From: Chloroflexota bacterium
Lineage (GTDB): Bacteria > Chloroflexota > Anaerolineae > Anaerolineales > Anaerolineaceae
Assembly (NCBI GenBank): GCA_012798455.1
Contig: JAAZNC010000104.1
Location: forward strand, 1 to 64,000
Reading direction: 5' to 3'
DNA: 64,000 bases
This document shows, in pieces, positions 1 to 10,313 of this stretch; the first letter of the stretch is position 1, and each line of letters starts with the position of its first letter. A program made the position numbers and the translations under genes. The notes beneath the pieces were generated by a model. The model worked only from the letters and a program-made list of their open reading frames with translations. It did no database searches and was not told the origin of the DNA.

Positions 1-1266
1 ATACAGCAGATTGACGATCCCCAGGTTGAGGGCAGCCCCTAACAAGAGCCAGCCATTTTCATGCTTCCAGCGGGGCACCACGAAGATCACCAGCACGATC
101 ACCAGCAGTGCGGCAAGAATGAGGCGTGGCAAGCGTTCCTGCTGAAGACGTCCGGCACGCAGCGCATCCATGAGGGCAGCCGTATCCGCCACGGAAGTGA
201 TCAATGGCTGAACGCTGCTATCAAAACCTAAAGAGGTTTGATAGGAATGCAACAGGTTGTTTTGCTGGGCGAGCAGGGCTTGATCGAAATCAGCAGCCGA
301 CTGCCCGGCGGGAAGCCGGAGCATGTCGGTCAGGACACGCCCCTGATTGCTGGCAGGAAGGCTGGTACCCAGCAAGGCTGCCACGGAAGGGGCAATATCC
401 GTCATGTCAATGTCAGCATAATGCCCCGGGATGACCCCGGCGCCCAACATGACGAATGGTTCCACCAGGGTAACCGCTTCATGCCCGCCGTGCCCACCCT
501 GGTCAATCTGACCATGATCGGAAAAGATCAACAGGGTATCTTGCTGCAAGTCCAGTACCCCAGCGATGTCAGTCAGCATAGCATCCACGCGCGCAGCAGC
601 GGCATTCCAATTGGGATGCTGTGGACCACCCTGATAGTGCCCGGCATAATCCACCTGATCAAGATGGACCAACACCAGTTGATAAGCAGGGTCTTCCAGC
701 CAGGGCATGACCGCTTCCATCACGTCCTGATCGGCACTATTATCCTCATGCGGGGTATAGAAACCTGCGTCAATCCCGGAATTTGCCAGCATATCTTCAA
801 ACCAGAAATAACCGGAAACGGCGGTCTGCAAGCCAGCGCGCTGGGCAGCGGCAAAGATATCATCCTGAGTGAAGGTGCGCACATTCTCCTCGTCGGGGGG
901 ATTGGCTGGCTGGCTGTCGTTGATATCCGGCCAGGCGCCGGTCAGGATGGTGGTCCAACCGGGTGCAGAATAGGAGGGGGTACGGCTGTGCATGGTCGCC
1001 CAGGCAGCGGATTGGCGCAACCGGGTCAGGAAGGGCATGACCTGAGGATCGAGGGAGGTATCTTCGCGCAGAGCGTCCACCAGCACCAACACCACCCGCC
1101 GGGTGAGCGGGCTGCCGGCTGCCTGCCCCGCAACCGGCGGGTCTTGCGCCAGCGGAGAACGATAATCGAAGAGCGAATCTATGAGGGCATCCGCCCAGAA
1201 ATAAGTAACGAGAGCAATGAGAACAAGGGAAATGATACCGATCCGGAGTGAGCGCTTTTTTTTCAT
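1..1266 (-). CDS. Membrane-anchored alkaline phosphatase/phosphodiesterase superfamily protein (3' end outside window)
   Basis: An open frame of 422 codons runs without a stop from the ATG at 1266 off the left edge, so the C-terminus is missing. Residues 9-23 form an N-terminal membrane segment. The alkaline phosphatase superfamily metal and nucleophile sites are visible in order: D64 (VLVDALR), a Thr nucleophile at about T106 (PGWTTILTG), D206 and H210 (DYAGH), and D250-H251 followed by H259 (SDHG...GGHGG). A hydrophobic segment near residues 384-398 and another hydrophobic stretch at the edge suggest further membrane helices. The family hydrolyses phosphodiesters or phosphomonoesters, typically outside the membrane; the substrate is unknown here. 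A second ATG at 1270 opens a different, non-homologous frame and was rejected. Confidence 0.85.
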   Translation of the reverse strand, partial: MKKKRSLRIGIISLVLIALVTYFWADALIDSLFDYRSPLAQDPPVAGQAAGSPLTRRVVLVLVDALREDTSLDPQVMPFLTRLRQSAAWATMHSRTPSYSAPGWTTILTGAWPDINDSQPANPPDEENVRTFTQDDIFAAAQRAGLQTAVSGYFWFEDMLANSGIDAGFYTPHEDNSADQDVMEAVMPWLEDPAYQLVLVHLDQVDYAGHYQGGPQHPNWNAAAARVDAMLTDIAGVLDLQQDTLLIFSDHGQIDQGGHGGHEAVTLVEPFVMLGAGVIPGHYADIDMTDIAPSVAALLGTSLPASNQGRVLTDMLRLPAGQSAADFDQALLAQQNNLLHSYQTSLGFDSSVQPLITSVADTAALMDALRAGRLQQERLPRLILAALLVIVLVIFVVPRWKHENGWLLLGAALNLGIVNLLY

Positions 1267-1302
1267 CCATTTTTCCTTTTAATATTAATAAAAGAATTAT
1301 CT

Positions 1303-1316
1303 ATCACGGTCGTGAT
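1303..1316. promoter_or_regulatory. Possible operator palindrome upstream of the phosphatase gene
   Basis: Arms ATCACG and CGTGAT flank a central GT. The site lies 37-50 bases before the phosphatase start and just downstream of a TATAAT box on the minus strand (1347-1352). This is the position expected for a repressor site, but no cognate regulator can be named. Confidence 0.25.
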
Positions 1317-1424
1317 CAATGCCCTCACATCTTCTTGAACCTAGCCATTATATTACCAAAGAGAAACAGGCTTATGAGAATAGTGGATATTTTTTATCTT
1401 GTTTATGATTTTTCGGTAAATCTT

Positions 1425-2102
1425 TCAAGGTAAGTTCATTTTTGCCTGAAGCCATACTTCATCGAACATGCTTGTAGTCAACCTGCCGGTCTGGGTATTC
1501 TGACGGCTGGGATGATAGGATGCCAACAGCCAGGGTAGCTTAGGAAATTCATAAAATGCACCATGCACGAATCTTGGCTTTTTATCGAATTCATAGCCAT
1601 AAAAACTTTGATAGATCTGCAGCAGGTTCTCAAAGGCGATGCTGCCCAATGCCATAAAACCCTGCAAATTATATAATAACTGGATCTCCGCTATCAAATA
1701 GGGGCGGCAGTTCAACAGTTCCTGTCTGGCAGGTCTATTTTGGGGAGGAGCGCAGCGCCCCACAGCCGTGATGTAGACATCATGCAGCTGCAAGCCATCT
1801 TCCCGATGAGCAGAGGTAGACTGGTTGCAGAAGCCGGCACGATAGAGGGCAGGATAGAGGAAATCACCGGAAGCATCCCCGGTGAACATACGCCCGGTGC
1901 GATTCGAGCCATGCGCACCCGGCGCCAAGCCTACCACCATAAGACGAGCATGTTCATCGCCAAAACCAGGCACCGGTTTGCCCCAATAATCCCAATCGCG
2001 AAAGGCAGCCCGTTTCTCACGCGCCACCTGCTCGCGCCATGCCACCAGACGCGGGCACTTACGGCAGGCGAGCACTTCTTGCTGGTGTGTTTTCCAATCC
2101 AT
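1425..2102 (-). CDS. Uracil-DNA glycosylase, family 5 (UDGb) type
   Basis: The 225-residue protein removes uracil and related deaminated bases from DNA, starting base-excision repair. Four cysteines fit the 4Fe-4S cluster of family 4/5 enzymes: C13 and C16 (CRKC), C117 and C132. The active-site loop GLAPGAHGSN (residues 58-67) and the C-terminal SYHPSRQNTQTG motif match family 5 rather than family 4. The start at 2102 was chosen because AGAGGAAAGGCT precedes this ATG and the family begins here; upstream in-frame ATGs would add about 37 unrelated residues and overlap queA. It is the last gene of a ruvB-queA-UDG run, 16 bases after queA. Confidence 0.9.
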   Translation of the reverse strand: MDWKTHQQEVLACRKCPRLVAWREQVAREKRAAFRDWDYWGKPVPGFGDEHARLMVVGLAPGAHGSNRTGRMFTGDASGDFLYPALYRAGFCNQSTSAHREDGLQLHDVYITAVGRCAPPQNRPARQELLNCRPYLIAEIQLLYNLQGFMALGSIAFENLLQIYQSFYGYEFDKKPRFVHGAFYEFPKLPWLLASYHPSRQNTQTGRLTTSMFDEVWLQAKMNLP

Positions 2103-2118
2103 AGCCTTTCCTCTAGTT

Positions 2119-3138
2119 TCAATGGATGAACATGGCATCACCGAAGGAATAGAAGCGGTAATGCTGCTGTTTGGCAACCTCGTAGGCATGGCGGATATGA
2201 TGCCAACCCGCAAAGGCGCTCACCAGCATGATGAGGGTGGATTTTGGGAGATGAAAATTGGTGATCATGGCATCTACCACGCGAAACGGATAACCGGGCA
2301 GGATGAACAGATCGGTCATACCTTCGTAGGCGCGGATGAGTTCATTTTGCGGCACATTGCACGCGGCAGATTCGAGGGTGCGTACGGTGGTGGTGCCCAC
2401 CGCGATGACCCTGCCGCCATGTTGTTTGGTGCGACGGATATGTTCGGCGGTGGCAGCGCTGACCAGGCACCACTCGCGATGAATGGCATGCTCTTCCACG
2501 TTCTCCTCATTCACCGGCGCAAAAGTATCAAGCCCCACATGCAGCAGCACTTCATCAAAAGCAACGCCTTTTTCTTTCAAGGAATCGATCAATGGCTGCG
2601 TAAAATGCAACCCGGCAGTGGGTGCAGCGGCAGAGCCGACATCCTGACTGTAGATGGTCTGGTAACGTTCAGGATCGCGCAGTTTTTCATGGATATAGGG
2701 TGGCAGCGGGGTATTGCCGATACGGGGCAGAAAACCCTCCACCGCTTCGGTGAAGCGGATGGTGCGGCTGGCACCGTCCTGTTCCGCCAGTATCTGCACC
2801 TGCGGACCGCCATCAATGGTGAGGCACATACCGGCTTTGAGGCGTTTGCCACCCAACATTGCCAGCCAGGTGTCATCCACATTCTTGCGCAGCAAGAGTA
2901 TCTCGACCTTGCCACCGGTGGGTTTATGAGCATAAATGCGGGCAGGAATGACCCTGGTTTTGTTGACCACCAGCAGGTCACCAGCATTCAAATAAGCGCC
3001 AATATCATGGAAAACAGCATGAGTAAGGCTGCCATCCGCGCGCGAAAGCACCAGCAATTTGGATGAGTCGCGCGGTTCCAGCGGCGTCTGGGCAATATAC
3101 TCCACAGGCAGTTCGTAATCAAAGTCGATGGTCTTCAC
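2119..3138 (-). CDS. queA: S-adenosylmethionine:tRNA ribosyltransferase-isomerase QueA
   Basis: QueA transfers and isomerises the ribosyl part of S-adenosylmethionine onto preQ1 in tRNA anticodons, giving epoxyqueuosine. The 339 residues match the family's usual length and carry its hallmarks: the N-terminal [32 protein letters not shown] near residue 60, the GLHFT segment and [16 protein letters not shown] near the C-terminus. The start codon overlaps the ruvB stop by four bases, so translation is probably coupled. The pairing of queA with ruvB is common in bacteria. No other queuosine gene is in the window. Confidence 0.97.
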   Translation of the reverse strand: MKTIDFDYELPVEYIAQTPLEPRDSSKLLVLSRADGSLTHAVFHDIGAYLNAGDLLVVNKTRVIPARIYAHKPTGGKVEILLLRKNVDDTWLAMLGGKRLKAGMCLTIDGGPQVQILAEQDGASRTIRFTEAVEGFLPRIGNTPLPPYIHEKLRDPERYQTIYSQDVGSAAAPTAGLHFTQPLIDSLKEKGVAFDEVLLHVGLDTFAPVNEENVEEHAIHREWCLVSAATAEHIRRTKQHGGRVIAVGTTTVRTLESAACNVPQNELIRAYEGMTDLFILPGYPFRVVDAMITNFHLPKSTLIMLVSAFAGWHHIRHAYEVAKQQHYRFYSFGDAMFIH

Positions 3139-4169
3139 GATTCGATCAAACTCGGTTGGGATGGTCTATTGGGATAAGCGTATCCGAGATGGCTATACGC
3201 CAGACTGGTTGCCATGCGTCCCTGCGAGGTGCGGCTCAGAAAACCGATCTGCAGCAAGTAAGGTTCCACGACATCCATGATGGTATCCGGTTCTTCGCTG
3301 ATGGAAGCAGCGATGGTGCTCAAGCCCACCGGACCGCCATCATATTTCTTGATGATGGTATCCAGCACCATACGATCGATCTCATCCAACCCGAGGTGGT
3401 CAATGCTCAAGAGGCTCATGGCTTCTCTGGCAGCCGAACGGGTGATGGTACCCTCGGCACGCACCTGGGCATAATCACGCACCCGCCGCAGCAAGCGCAA
3501 CGCCACACGGGGGGTGCCGCGCGAACGGCGGGCGATCTCTTCCACCCCGGCTTCTTCGGCGTCGATCTGCAGGCGCCGGGCAGCATTGAGCACAATACGC
3601 TGGAGGGCATGCTCATCATAATAATCCAGGCGGTAAACCGCTCCAAAACGCGCCCGCAAGGGAGAACTGACCAACGCCAGGCGGGTGGTGGCTCCGATGA
3701 CGGTGAAGCGCGGCAACTTCAAACGGATGGAACGGGCAGAGGGACCTTTGCCAATGATGATATCAAGTGCAAAATCTTCCATGGCAGGATAGAGTACCTC
3801 TTCCACGGCTTTGCCCAGGCGGTGGATCTCATCAATGAACAGCACATCGCCGCCACTCAGATTGGAAAGGATAGCAGCCAGGTCACCGGGGCGTTCGATG
3901 GCAGGTCCGGAAGACACTTTGATGCTGACCTGCATCTCGTTGGCGAGCACATGGGCGAGGGTAGTCTTGCCCAATCCGGGTGGTCCATAAAAGAGCACGT
4001 GGTCGAGCGCGTCATTACGCTGTTGGGCAGCCTGGATCAAAATATGCAGGTTTTCGGTGATCTGGCTCTGACCGACAATATCCTTGAGATACTTGGGGCG
4101 GAGGGCATTATCGAGCTGTTCGCCTTCTTCGGGTTTGGGATCCATGATCCGAGGGGCTTCGTTATTCAT
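3135..4169 (-). CDS. ruvB: Holliday junction branch-migration helicase subunit RuvB
   Basis: RuvB is the hexameric AAA+ motor that, with RuvA, drives branch migration of Holliday junctions in recombination. The 344 residues show Walker A GPPGLGKT at 62-69, Walker B DEIH at 113-116, the sensor segment IGATTR, and the C-terminal winged-helix region with its GRMAT motif. No ruvA or ruvC lies next to it. A TATAAT box on the minus strand (4177-4182) ends only seven bases before the ATG and no Shine-Dalgarno is present, so the message may be leaderless. The gene heads the ruvB-queA-UDG operon. Confidence 0.97.
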   Translation of the reverse strand: MNNEAPRIMDPKPEEGEQLDNALRPKYLKDIVGQSQITENLHILIQAAQQRNDALDHVLFYGPPGLGKTTLAHVLANEMQVSIKVSSGPAIERPGDLAAILSNLSGGDVLFIDEIHRLGKAVEEVLYPAMEDFALDIIIGKGPSARSIRLKLPRFTVIGATTRLALVSSPLRARFGAVYRLDYYDEHALQRIVLNAARRLQIDAEEAGVEEIARRSRGTPRVALRLLRRVRDYAQVRAEGTITRSAAREAMSLLSIDHLGLDEIDRMVLDTIIKKYDGGPVGLSTIAASISEEPDTIMDVVEPYLLQIGFLSRTSQGRMATSLAYSHLGYAYPNRPSQPSLIES

Positions 4170-4176
4170 AAAAATG

Positions 4177-4182
4177 ATTATA
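4177..4182 (-). promoter_or_regulatory. -10 box of ruvB, placed for a leaderless transcript
   Basis: TATAAT on the minus strand is followed by seven bases (CATTTTT) and then the ruvB ATG. No clear -35 hexamer was found at the expected distance. Confidence 0.5.
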
Positions 4183-4185
4183 CCT

Positions 4186-4213
4186 TTGGATAGTAGCCAC
4201 TTTCTGTTATTAT
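4186..4213 (+). promoter_or_regulatory. Probable sigma-70 promoter of upp
   Basis: TTGGAT (4186-4191) and TATTAT (4208-4213) are separated by 16 bases and point toward upp. The site shares the short divergent region with the ruvB promoter. Confidence 0.45.
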
Positions 4214-4252
4214 ATAGGTTTGTATGAAATAATTCTAATGGAGATGCAGTCT

Positions 4253-4879
4253 ATGGAAAATGTTTTTGTATCACAGCACCCCCTGATCAAGCACAAACTG
4301 GCGAAGCTACGTGACAGGGATACAGAGCCCAAGAAGTTTCGCGAGCTGATCCGCGAGATCGCCGGGCTGCTGACTTACGAAGCCACCCTGGACCTGGAAC
4401 TGTCTCCCTTTGAAGTAACCACTCCTCTGGAAAAGATGAGTGGTTCTATTTTAAAGGAAAAGATCGGTCTGGTCCCCATCCTGCGCGCTGGGCTGGGCAT
4501 GGTGGAAGGGGTATGGGAGCTGATGCCATCTTCTGAAGTATGGCACATCGGCATCTACCGCGATGAAAAGACCCTCAAACCGGTGGAATATTACAACAAG
4601 CTACCGATCGAGCCGCGCGTTTCCGTGTGCCTGATCTTGGATCCCATGCTGGCGACGGGTGGTTCTGCCACTGCCACCATCGAGGTGCTCAAACGCTGGG
4701 GAGTAAGACGCATCAAGTTCGTAGGGATCATCGGCGCACCGGAAGGTATCAAGGCAGTGCACGATGCGCACCCAGATGTGCCGGTGTTCCTGGCAGATGT
4801 AGACCGCCAGTTGAACGAGCACGGCTATATCCTACCCGGTTTAGGAGATGCGGGCGACCGTCAATTTGGCACCGGATAA
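4253..4879 (+). CDS. upp: Uracil phosphoribosyltransferase
   Basis: The enzyme joins uracil and PRPP to make UMP in pyrimidine salvage. The 208 residues match the family; the PRPP-binding loop is DPMLATGGS at residues 130-138, and the C-terminal [12 protein letters not shown] uracil-binding segment is intact. The start at 4253 agrees with family length and has GGAG about ten bases upstream; earlier in-frame ATGs at 4238 and 4244 are possible. The gene stands alone, divergent from ruvB and convergent with tpiA, and ends at a strong terminator. It complements the udk and nucleoside uptake genes elsewhere in the window. Confidence 0.97.
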   Translation: MENVFVSQHPLIKHKLAKLRDRDTEPKKFRELIREIAGLLTYEATLDLELSPFEVTTPLEKMSGSILKEKIGLVPILRAGLGMVEGVWELMPSSEVWHIGIYRDEKTLKPVEYYNKLPIEPRVSVCLILDPMLATGGSATATIEVLKRWGVRRIKFVGIIGAPEGIKAVHDAHPDVPVFLADVDRQLNEHGYILPGLGDAGDRQFGTG

Positions 4880-4880
4880 A

Positions 4881-4908
4881 AAAAACGGCAAATGCCGTTT
4901 TTTATTTT
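4881..4908. terminator. Bidirectional intrinsic terminator between upp and tpiA
   Basis: The stem AACGGCA/TGCCGTT has a tiny AA loop. It is flanked by an A-run on one side and a T-run on the other, so it can end both convergent genes. Confidence 0.85.
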
Positions 4909-4923
4909 CTGTATACTATCTGA

Positions 4924-5691
4924 TCACGTGAGGGTATCTTGTGCGGACTGGCAGATCTTGATGAAATCATCTGCTTTAAGGCTGGCACCACCCACCAGGG
5001 CACCATCGATATTGGGCATGCTGAAGAATTCTGCTGCATTGCTGCCTTTGACCGAACCGCCATATAGAATACGGATCTGACCGGCAACGGCACTGCTCAA
5101 GTTTTCTGCCAGACTGCCGCGCACGATGTTACCAATGATCTCTTCGGCTTGTTCGGCACTGGCAGCTTTGCCGGTGCCGATAGCCCAGATAGGCTCATAT
5201 GCCACTACCAGTTTCACAGCATCTGCCGGATCAAGGTCTTTGAGCCCTTCCAATACTTCGCGTTGGACAATCTCAGCGGTCTTACCGGCTTCATTCTCCT
5301 CCAGGGTCTCTCCTACGCACACAATGGGGGTCAGCCCATGAGCAAAGGCAGCTTTGACCTTCTTATTGACAGTTTCATCAGTTTCAGCAAAAAATGCACG
5401 GCGTTCAGAATGCCCCAGAATCACATAATCGCAAAACTCTCTGACCATAGCAGGGGCTATCTCACCGGTGAAGGCACCGGATTCTTCCCAATGCATATTT
5501 TGTGCACCCAACCCGATAGCGGTGCCGGCGGTCATTTGCGACAAGACCATCAGCGCAGGGAAAGGCGGGCATAAAACACGGTCGATCTTGTTAACAGCCT
5601 GCAAACCGGGTAAGAGATCAGCCACCAGCAGGGAGGCTTGTTCCACGGTTTTATTCATCTTCCAATTTCCAGCCACAAAAGGTTTTCTCAT
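4924..5691 (-). CDS. tpiA: Triosephosphate isomerase
   Basis: The enzyme interconverts dihydroxyacetone phosphate and glyceraldehyde 3-phosphate in glycolysis. The 255 residues hold all catalytic groups: N9 and K11 (GNWKMN), H94 (LGHSERR), E166 (AYEPIWAIGTG), and the phosphate loop GGSV. The start at 5691 follows GGAGTTATCG and matches the family N-terminus; ten extra codons upstream are not conserved. It is a single-gene unit, convergent with upp, rather than part of a gap-pgk-tpi cluster. Confidence 0.97.
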   Translation of the reverse strand: MRKPFVAGNWKMNKTVEQASLLVADLLPGLQAVNKIDRVLCPPFPALMVLSQMTAGTAIGLGAQNMHWEESGAFTGEIAPAMVREFCDYVILGHSERRAFFAETDETVNKKVKAAFAHGLTPIVCVGETLEENEAGKTAEIVQREVLEGLKDLDPADAVKLVVAYEPIWAIGTGKAASAEQAEEIIGNIVRGSLAENLSSAVAGQIRILYGGSVKGSNAAEFFSMPNIDGALVGGASLKADDFIKICQSAQDTLT

Positions 5692-5797
5692 CGATAACTC
5701 CAATTGGTGAATTAATTGCATTTATTATAATCTGTTCCAACCGGATGGTTATTGTCAGTGAGAAAATATCAACTGACACCAGCGCGGTATGAATGAT

Positions 5798-5826
5798 TTG
5801 ACCCCTGTTCGCATTCCAGTTATGAT
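5798..5826 (+). promoter_or_regulatory. Promoter of rnpB
   Basis: TTGACC (5798-5803) and TATGAT (5821-5826) are exactly 17 bases apart. The predicted start, about seven bases further, falls just before the first RNase P helix. Confidence 0.75.
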
Positions 5827-5836
5827 AAGAAATAGA

Positions 5837-6183
5837 CCGGGTTGGTCGGGTGATAGCAGTGGAGTTCGCTCCATTGAGGAAAGTCCGCACTCCACAGGGC
5901 ACAAAACCGGGGAAATCCCGGGACGGGGTAACCTGTCGGCAGGGCCACAGAAACATACCGCCCGTCAGGGTAAGGGTGAAAAGGTGGTGTAAGAGACCAC
6001 CGGCTGTTGCAGCAATGCAGCAGTCAGGCAACCCCTTTTGGGAGCAAGGTCAAGCAGGCGCTGAAATCCTCGGAACTGCCCCTTCCCTCACTGCAATGTG
6101 AGAGCGCCGGGTAGACCGCGCAGATAGATTATCGCCCCGGTGATACGTTCACCGGACAGAATGCGGCTTATAGACCAGCCCGG
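5837..6183 (+). ncRNA. rnpB: RNase P RNA (bacterial type A)
   Basis: This is the catalytic RNA that cuts the 5' leader from pre-tRNAs. The outer helix P1 pairs CCGGGTTGGTC at 5837 with GACCAGCCCGG ending at 6183. Universally conserved blocks appear in order: GAGGAAAGTCCG (about 5877), ACAGAAACATACCGCC (about 5947), AAGGGTGAAAAGGTG (about 5970), GTAAGAGACCACCG, and ACAGAATGCGGCTTATAGACC at the 3' end. Size is normal. A consensus promoter lies directly upstream, but no T-run terminator follows; the next gene begins 33 bases later. Confidence 0.95.
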
Positions 6184-6215
6184 CAACAATCCAACTCACC
6201 TGGAGGTTTGCAACC

Positions 6216-6590
6216 ATGTCAGTTATCAAACATTTCAAAAAAGATGCAGTCAAATTCGAATGGGAAAACGTGAATCCGCAGATGCTGGACGTGGAGGGCA
6301 TTGCAGGGGTGACCAAGAACATTCTGATCGGGCATGACGATAAAGCACCCAACGCCATCATGCGTTTCTTCTGGTTGGAACCCGGCGGGCACAGCATGCT
6401 CGAACGGCATCCTCAGGAACATGAAGTGATCGTTCTCAAAGGAAAAGGAACCGTTCAAATCGGGGAAGAGATCACAGAAGTCCAACCCTTCGACGTGGTG
6501 TTTGTTTCCCCCAACGAACTGCACCAGTTCAAGAACCCATTCGATGAACCATTCGGATTCATCTGTGTCATTCCCATGCTCGAAAAATAG
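6216..6590 (+). CDS. Small cupin-domain protein
   Basis: The 124-residue protein is a single cupin barrel. It has the two cupin signatures: GGHSMLERHPQEHEVIVLKGKG (about residues 61-82), with His and Glu metal ligands, and a second block with PNELHQFKNP. Such proteins bind a metal and serve as small isomerases, dioxygenases or sugar/ligand-binding proteins, so no reaction can be assigned. CTGGAGG lies before the ATG. It sits between rnpB and the ATPase beta gene with 29 bases to the latter, so it may be the first cistron of that operon. Confidence 0.85.
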   Translation: MSVIKHFKKDAVKFEWENVNPQMLDVEGIAGVTKNILIGHDDKAPNAIMRFFWLEPGGHSMLERHPQEHEVIVLKGKGTVQIGEEITEVQPFDVVFVSPNELHQFKNPFDEPFGFICVIPMLEK

Positions 6591-6616
6591 GTGCGCAAAA
6601 CAACATCAAGGAGTAA

Positions 6617-8297
<1,681 letters not shown>

Positions 8298-8298
8298 C

Positions 8299-8577
8299 AT
8301 GTCCAGCGTTCTCAATATCGCCATGTGGGTGATCACAGGATTTTTTCTTGGTACACTTTATAGTGTATCCATCCAGGCTGAGATCGACCTGGCAACCAAT
8401 CAAGGAATGCAACGCAACGCACTGTTTTCGATCGGACGCATCGTGCTGACAAGTGTTATTCTTGTTTACGGTTTTTCACGGAAAATGGAATGTGGTTTTG
8501 CCGGGCTGGGTGCCTTCTTGCTGGCAAAATACATAGCATTGTTCCTGATATTAAAAAGAAATCAAAAAGGAGAATAA
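8299..8577 (+). CDS. atpR: N-ATPase accessory membrane protein AtpR
   Basis: The 92-residue protein has three predicted membrane helices (about 5-23, 42-60 and 64-85). An Arg in the second helix (IGRIVLTSVILV) agrees with AtpR, a small protein found only in N-ATPase operons and thought to help assemble the c-ring. It starts one base after the atpC stop. Such operons usually hold a second small membrane gene, atpQ, just before atpR; no room for it exists here, so this locus is AtpQ-less. Assignment rests on topology, position and limited sequence features. Confidence 0.75.
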   Translation: MSSVLNIAMWVITGFFLGTLYSVSIQAEIDLATNQGMQRNALFSIGRIVLTSVILVYGFSRKMECGFAGLGAFLLAKYIALFLILKRNQKGE

Positions 8578-8579
8578 TC

Positions 8580-9215
8580 GTGGAGACCCTTATCCCTTAC
8601 CCCATCCTTGAGATCGCCGGATTCGCCATCACGAACACCGTGATCAACACCTGGATCGGGATGGGACTGCTGGTAGCGGGACTGTTGATCATCAAAGCCA
8701 CCAGCCCAGGAACACTGGACCAATTATATGAAATGTTGGAGGATCTCATTGGCGGGCTGGTTGACACGGACATGCTCAACCTCTATATGCCATTTTTGGG
8801 AACACTGATCATCTTCATTTTCATCGGCAACAATCTCAGTTTCCTGCCCGGACTGGGTTCTCCAAGCCAGGACATCAACACTCCCATCACGCTGGCACTG
8901 CTGGTTTTCGCTGCGGTGCATTACTTTGGCATCCGTGAAAAAGGGTTATTCCGTTATGCCAAAGACAGCGCCACACCCCTGGTCACCTTTCCCTTTGAGA
9001 TCATCGGGCAGATCAGCCGCACTGTTTCGCTTTCCATCCGTTTATTTGGAAACGTTATCAGCACCGAACTGGTGGTGGTGATCATCTCGCAACTGGTGCC
9101 GATCGGCGCCCCGATCGTCATGATCGCGTTAAGCCTTTTGACCGGCACACTACAAGCCTACATATTTACCGCGCTGGCAGGTTCATATATATCCAGCGCC
9201 ATTCGCACCGAATGA
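8580..9215 (+). CDS. atpB: N-ATPase subunit a
   Basis: Subunit a forms the two ion half-channels beside the c-ring. The 211-residue membrane protein carries the essential stator arginine in SLSIRLFGN and a late helix [14 protein letters not shown] with the conserved Gln. GTG at 8580 was chosen as start because AAAGGAG precedes it and it begins two bases after the atpR stop; the open frame further upstream lies inside atpR. About five membrane helices are predicted. Confidence 0.93.
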   Translation: METLIPYPILEIAGFAITNTVINTWIGMGLLVAGLLIIKATSPGTLDQLYEMLEDLIGGLVDTDMLNLYMPFLGTLIIFIFIGNNLSFLPGLGSPSQDINTPITLALLVFAAVHYFGIREKGLFRYAKDSATPLVTFPFEIIGQISRTVSLSIRLFGNVISTELVVVIISQLVPIGAPIVMIALSLLTGTLQAYIFTALAGSYISSAIRTE

Positions 9216-9240
9216 CTGGAAAAAGAAAGGAGCAAATTTG

Positions 9241-9513
9241 ATGTCATCTTTAAGCCCGGAGGCACTGGTAACCGTTGTAACGATCATTGTCAGTGGTGTC
9301 AGTATCACGCTGGGAACCATGGTTCCTGCACTGGTAGAAGGGAAAGCCGTACAAAAAGCGCTGGATGCCATGGCACGCCAGCCCGAAATGGCAAACCAGA
9401 TCCGAACGACCTTGCTGATCTCCATGGCACTGCTGGAATCAACCGCCATTTACGTTCTGCTGGTAGTTCTGGTACTGCTGTTCGCCAACCCACTGCTAAC
9501 CAGATTTTTTTAA
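9241..9513 (+). CDS. atpE: N-ATPase ring subunit c with two carboxylates
   Basis: Subunit c is the hairpin monomer of the rotor ring. The 90 residues give two membrane helices joined by the conserved loop ARQPE (45-49). Helix 2 holds E66-S67-T68 and Y71 (ESTAIY), the pattern of Na+-binding c subunits. Helix 1 has E33 where Ilyobacter Na+ enzymes have Gln, giving the two-carboxylate site described for N-ATPases. Ion choice between Na+ and H+ cannot be read with certainty. AAAGGAGCAAATTTG precedes ATG 9241; a TTG directly before it is a less likely start. Confidence 0.93.
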   Translation: MSSLSPEALVTVVTIIVSGVSITLGTMVPALVEGKAVQKALDAMARQPEMANQIRTTLLISMALLESTAIYVLLVVLVLLFANPLLTRFF

Positions 9514-9524
9514 AAGGATAGAGC

Positions 9525-10313
9525 ATGTTCAAGATCGATCTAACCACCATCCTGTTTCAGGTTATCAATTTCCTGGTACTGGCTGGGCTGTTGTATTTGC
9601 TGTTCTTCAAGAACGCCATAAAGAGAGGGAAAGAAAAGCGGGAGAAAAACCTGCGAGAATCACAGGAACTTGAGAAGAATGTGCTTGCATCAGAGCAATT
9701 AAAGCACGAGCTGGAAGCGGAATACCAGAAAATTGATGAAAAAGCCAGAACGATCATTGAACAGGAGCATGAGAAATTCAAGGTAGAAGCCAAGACCATC
9801 ATCGTCAAAGCGCAGCATGAAGCGGACAAGTTGTTACAACAAGCCCGACAAGAAGCCCACGCACTACAACAAAAATCCTTTGCCGAATTTCATGAAGCCA
9901 TCATCGATACGGTGATCGAGAGCAGCCGCATCCTGCTGGAACAAACCGCTCCAGACGAGATCCACCATGCACTGGTCAACCAGATGAATCAGCGCATCTG
10001 GGAAATGGGCAAGAAAGAAGTGCAAACCATTGAAACCATCCGTAAATCGCTCAAAGACCGCGAGCCGCTGGTAAAGCTGATCACCGCCAAACCCCTGACC
10101 GTAGAAGAACAGGGCACACTGGTGCGTACTTTCAGTGCGCTGGCTGACCGGAATATTCGCCTGGATGTGGAAGTGGATCCTTCCCTCACAGCAGGTTTAC
10201 AGGTGAGAATGGGGGATCTATTGTTCGATAATTCTTACCAGGCTAAATTATTGGTACTGCGCGAGCAAGTCAAAAAAGAATTTGACAAACTAACGGCAGA
10301 AGACAATGCGTGA
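9525..10313 (+). CDS. atpF: N-ATPase subunit b with delta-like C-terminal part
   Basis: Subunit b is the peripheral stalk. The protein has 262 residues, about 100 more than ordinary b. An N-terminal membrane helix (residues 9-28) is followed by a long charged coiled coil to about residue 140. The last 100 residues resemble the delta subunit C-terminus, with the LTAGLQVRMGDLLFDNSY segment matching the delta pattern that binds the head. No separate delta gene exists in the operon, as usual for N-ATPases, so this part probably supplies that function. It overlaps atpA by eight bases. Confidence 0.9.
   Translation: MFKIDLTTILFQVINFLVLAGLLYLLFFKNAIKRGKEKREKNLRESQELEKNVLASEQLKHELEAEYQKIDEKARTIIEQEHEKFKVEAKTIIVKAQHEADKLLQQARQEAHALQQKSFAEFHEAIIDTVIESSRILLEQTAPDEIHHALVNQMNQRIWEMGKKEVQTIETIRKSLKDREPLVKLITAKPLTVEEQGTLVRTFSALADRNIRLDVEVDPSLTAGLQVRMGDLLFDNSYQAKLLVLREQVKKEFDKLTAEDNA

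Noticed and set aside
238-1251. Long plus-strand open frame opposite the phosphatase-like gene
   Set aside because: The minus strand in this region encodes a protein with ordered catalytic motifs of the alkaline phosphatase superfamily. The plus frame has no motif and is its shadow.
860-1270. Minus-strand frame from the ATG at 1270
   Set aside because: It is in a different frame from the motif-bearing protein that starts at 1266 and has an Arg/His/Pro-rich, non-protein-like composition.
2122-4193. Two long plus-strand frames opposite queA and ruvB
   Set aside because: Both are antisense shadows of clear housekeeping genes; neither has a recognisable domain or a ribosome site.
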